NCBI RefSeq assembly: GCF_963855985.1
Contig: NC_087097.1
Span: 6,853,001-6,917,000 of the forward strand
From: Ostrinia nubilalis
Lineage: Eukaryota; Arthropoda; Insecta; Lepidoptera; Crambidae
Length of the DNA stretch: 64,000 nucleotides
Reading direction: 5' to 3'
Shown here: piece after piece, positions 61,636 through 64,000 of the stretch
Layout of the letters: the number at the start of each line of letters is the position of its first letter
Numbering within the stretch: the stretch's first letter is position 1
Made by a program: the position numbers and the translations under genes
The notes under the pieces: generated by a model
Databases searched by the model: none
The model's input: the letters and a program-made list of their open reading frames with translations, nothing else
Told to the model about the DNA's origin: nothing

Positions 61636-64000
61636 TTAAGAAGAAATACTTGCAGCCAGTGCTTTCTTTATTTCTCTACCCAACGCCGCACCTAGTGGAG
61701 GCGGTACCGCATTTCCAATCTGAAAAAATATAAGATTCATTAAAAAATCATTATTTACATTATAGCATTTGGGGGGGCTTAACTCAGTTAGTGTCTGAAG
61801 TATGGGAGCGGATCGGGACTTCGGGAGGGTGTTTTGTAATGTCAAACGTCAGCGAGACTTGAGATCCACAGATAATGCTATCACGTCATAATAATACGTC
61901 ATAAAATAAGTTACAAATACATATCACACCTCTGAATAGTCACATACATTATGTCCAATTTGTTTTTTGCGGTTTTTTAGAAAATATCAAAAATGTTACA
62001 AAACAAAATATGAGACTATTTAGAGGTGTGATTTATTTATAGGTGATCTAAGTGGAATAGACCGAAAAATTACCCTAGATACGCAAATGCTTTCTGACGA
62101 TCTGGTGAAGGTCGCGGGAGGTGCCTGGATGCGAGCATCGCAAGACCGGTCTTTGTGGAAATCCTTGGTCTTAGTCCAGCAGTGGACGACTTTCGGCTGA
62201 AATGAACCAACGAACGCAAATGCTGTACCTCTAGCATGAACAACGTTCGTCTTCGAAGTTTGCATATTCGACAAAATTCGATTCTCAACCTTCGAATTAA
62301 ATGATAACGTGACAATTTTGATTATAAAAATAAGTTTCGTGCAACCATTTGTCATACTAAGTTTACTTTACGATACGTTCACAAATGCGCTTGTAGTTTT
62401 CGTACTAAATCTTTTGATGGCGATTCGAATACGCAAACGATTCGAACTCGAAAGTTTTTCGTGGTAGCCGTACTGGCTCGTACCTGCCGGTGCTTGTCCT
62501 GCAGCGAGCCGGCGAACACGTAGGCGTCGCGGAAGCCCTGCGAGCGCGCGCACTCGCGCACCGACACCACGCGCGCCTGCTCCGGGTGGAGCACGCGGCC
62601 CTGCTTGCCCATCGGCTCGGGGTCCGTCACCGTCGTGCTGAAGTACCCGTCCCACGATATGCGCCCTGAAACACGCCGTTTGAAGATTTTTTTTTAAAGA
62701 ATATTAAATATTTGTGGCCGCCCGCGACTTCGTATGGACCCCGTTTTACCCCCTTTTTGAGTTTTTTTAGGGTCTTCCCAGAAATTATTCGAACTTATAT
62801 CGCCGTAAAAACCATTCTTGGGTTTCAATGAACACGTACACACGGCCACACTGATGACTATCCATGTCCGTTTTTGCTCTCGCTCTCATCAAATGGTGAT
62901 TCTTTGCGATAGAACGAGACGACATGACAGGCGTTGGATAGTTTGTGGTTTATACTGTTGCCGATGGTACGTCACTCACTTCACGCTCGTGAATCCCGTG
63001 TTTTGTTTCCGAAGAGATGGCGAGATGAACAGGGGGCTTAGTGTGAGTTTACAATTTTACATCAAACGTCTTCACTAGCGACTGCGTAAAAAATTACATT
63101 GAATGTATGACGGATTGTACAGCGACCCTACCGGATACTTTCAAGAACTAAAATCTTCATAGATTTTTTGACGCGCTCGCTAGTGACGACGTTTGATGTA
63201 AACTCACACTAAGCCTTTAGGCTCGAGATGGTGACATTTGAAAGTTCGATGCTTGAGTTCGATGAACTGTACGAGTATACTGGATGGCGGGACGTATCAC
63301 GTTCACGTACCGTAGAGGCCGGCCCAGTTGTTGTGGCGGTTGCCGGTGTGCCGGTGTGCGGCAGGCACCAGGGAATGAGCGTGTTCTCCTGCTTGTCGCC
63401 GGGCGCGATCAATAAATAAAACAAACACGTACCGTAGAGGCCGGCCCAGTTGTTGTGGCGGTTGCCGGTGTGCGGCAGGCACCAGGGAATGAGCGTGTTC
63501 TCCTGCTTGTCGCCGGGCGCGATCAATAAATAAAACAAACACGTACCGTAGAGGCCGGCCCAGTTATTGTGGCGGTTGCCGGTGTGCGGCAGGCACCAGG
63601 GAATGAGCGTGTTCTCCTGCTTGTCGCCGGGCGCGATCAATAAATAAAACAAACACGTACCGTAGAGGCCGGCCCAGTTATTGTGGCGGTTGCCGGTGTG
63701 CGGCAGGCACCAGGGAATGAGCGTGTTCTCCTGCTTGTCGCCGGGCGCGATCAATAAATAAAACAAACACGTACCGTAGAGGCCGGCCCAGTTATTGTGG
63801 CGGTTGCCGGTGTGCGGCAGGCACCAGGGAATGAGCGTGTTCTCCTGCTTGTCGCCGGGCGCGATCAATAAATAAAACAAACACGTACCGTAGAGGCCGG
63901 CCCAGTTATTGTGGCGGTTGCCGGTGTGCGGCAGGCACCAGGGAATGAGCGTGTTCTCCTGCTTGTCGCCGGGCGCGATCAATAAATAAAACAAACACGT
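61636..64000 (-). CDS. DNMT1: DNA (cytosine-5) methyltransferase 1, C-terminal end
   Basis: Partial; the gene continues right of the window. Last exon 61719-61636 ([19 protein letters not shown], motif X), preceded by exon 62665-62484 ([38 protein letters not shown] with motif IX), both in phase with consensus splice sites. The next exon upstream ([20 protein letters not shown]) ends at a GTACGTG donor; the copy nearest the window interior, edge at 63311, is frameshifted and intact copies follow. The order matches the DNMT1 catalytic domain C terminus, where these residues shape the target-recognition and cofactor sites. DNMT1 keeps CpG methylation through replication. The gene converges with ESF1; stops are 473 bp apart. 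Which array copy supplies the exon cannot be told. Confidence 0.94.
62092..62213 (+). mobile_element. 122-bp truncated RTE in DNMT1 intron
   Basis: Plus-strand coding end of the RTE protein ([20 protein letters not shown], then QQWT-FG with a small deletion). Flanked by an exact 11-bp duplication, acgcaaatgct, at 62081-62091 and 62214-62224. Confidence 0.82.
62225..62473. mobile_element. GTAC-flanked MITE at a DNMT1 donor
   Basis: Second, 249-bp copy of the nanos-intron MITE, in the opposite orientation relative to its gene: left end gtacctctagcatgaacaac, right end (reverse complement) gtacggctaccacgaaaaac, shared interior caaaattcgattctcaacct and cgtgcaaccattt. The right GTAC ends 10 nt before the 5' splice site of exon 62665-62484. 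Confidence 0.75.
63036..63213. repeat. MITE with aggcttagtgtgagttta ends
   Basis: cttagtgtgagttta and catcaaacgtcttcactagcg at the left face cgctagtgacgacgtttgat and gtaaactcacactaag at the right; about 178 bp. Related to 4836-4996 and 14826-14950. Confidence 0.72.
63309..64000 (-). repeat. 114-bp in-frame tandem array of a DNMT1 exon fragment
   Basis: Units start at 63309, 63431, 63545, 63659, 63773 and 63887; spacing is exactly 114 bp except the first (122 bp, because of an 8-bp ccggtgtg duplication). Each unit holds 90-odd bases of exon ([18 protein letters not shown] region), its GTACGTG donor and a short intron piece (tttgttttatttatt). As 114 is 38 codons, an open frame runs through all intact units. 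Units 1-2 read cagttgttg and units 3-6 cagttattg. Confidence 0.92.

Noticed and set aside
63228..63419. Plus-strand open frame across the 114-bp array
   Set aside because: Antisense shadow of the DNMT1 exon repeat.

Overview
This 64-kb window is nuclear DNA of an insect, almost certainly a moth or butterfly. The evidence is small exons split by long AT-rich introns, GC-rich coding exons, many short inverted-repeat elements, RTE-type retrotransposon tails ending in (CAT)n, and repeats opening with actagctttccgcccgcgg. No sign of bacterial or organellar DNA was seen.

Region by region. (1) 358-7990, +: the 3' end of an ArfGAP/coiled-coil/ankyrin/PH gene (ACAP, Drosophila CenB1A); two of its exons have been partly multiplied in tandem. 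(2) 12386-16432, -: a complete seven-exon nanos gene (323 codons, CCHC/CCHC zinc finger), convergent with CenB1A. (3) 19468-28257, -: a three-exon gene for a 110-residue secreted six-cysteine protein of unknown function, with a 7.6-kb first intron. (4) 28258-44373: about 16 kb without a host gene, packed with nested transposons, including a decayed piggyBac inside another inverted-repeat element and a 1.7-kb fold-back mariner-like element. (5) 44374-45095, +: SPT4, complete. (6) 45850-46182, -: TRIAP1/Mdm35, complete, convergent with SPT4. (7) 46183-56256: transposon-rich, with a nearly full-length Ty3/gypsy LTR retrotransposon at 51592-55593 flanked by a 5-bp target duplication. (8) 56257-61163, +: ESF1, complete in eight exons; intron 1 holds a large inverted-repeat composite element. 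(9) 61636-64000, -: the 3' end of DNMT1 (motifs IX and X); its next upstream exon is present as a 114-bp in-frame tandem array that runs off the window.

The host genes do not form an operon. They are separate housekeeping or germline genes: ESF1 in rRNA processing, SPT4 in transcription elongation, TRIAP1 in mitochondrial lipid transfer, nanos in germline translational repression, DNMT1 in maintenance methylation and CenB1A in Arf6 trafficking.

The most unusual observations: three independent tandem arrays, each made of the 3' part of an exon plus its own 5' splice site; two copies of one GTAC-flanked MITE, each sitting 4-10 nt inside an intron from a 5' splice site (nanos, DNMT1); and a gypsy element with no tRNA-type primer site but a perfect 14-nt match between the base after its 5' LTR and its predicted transcript start, suggesting self-priming. 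Splice models were derived by reading and phase-checking; no alignment or database search was run.
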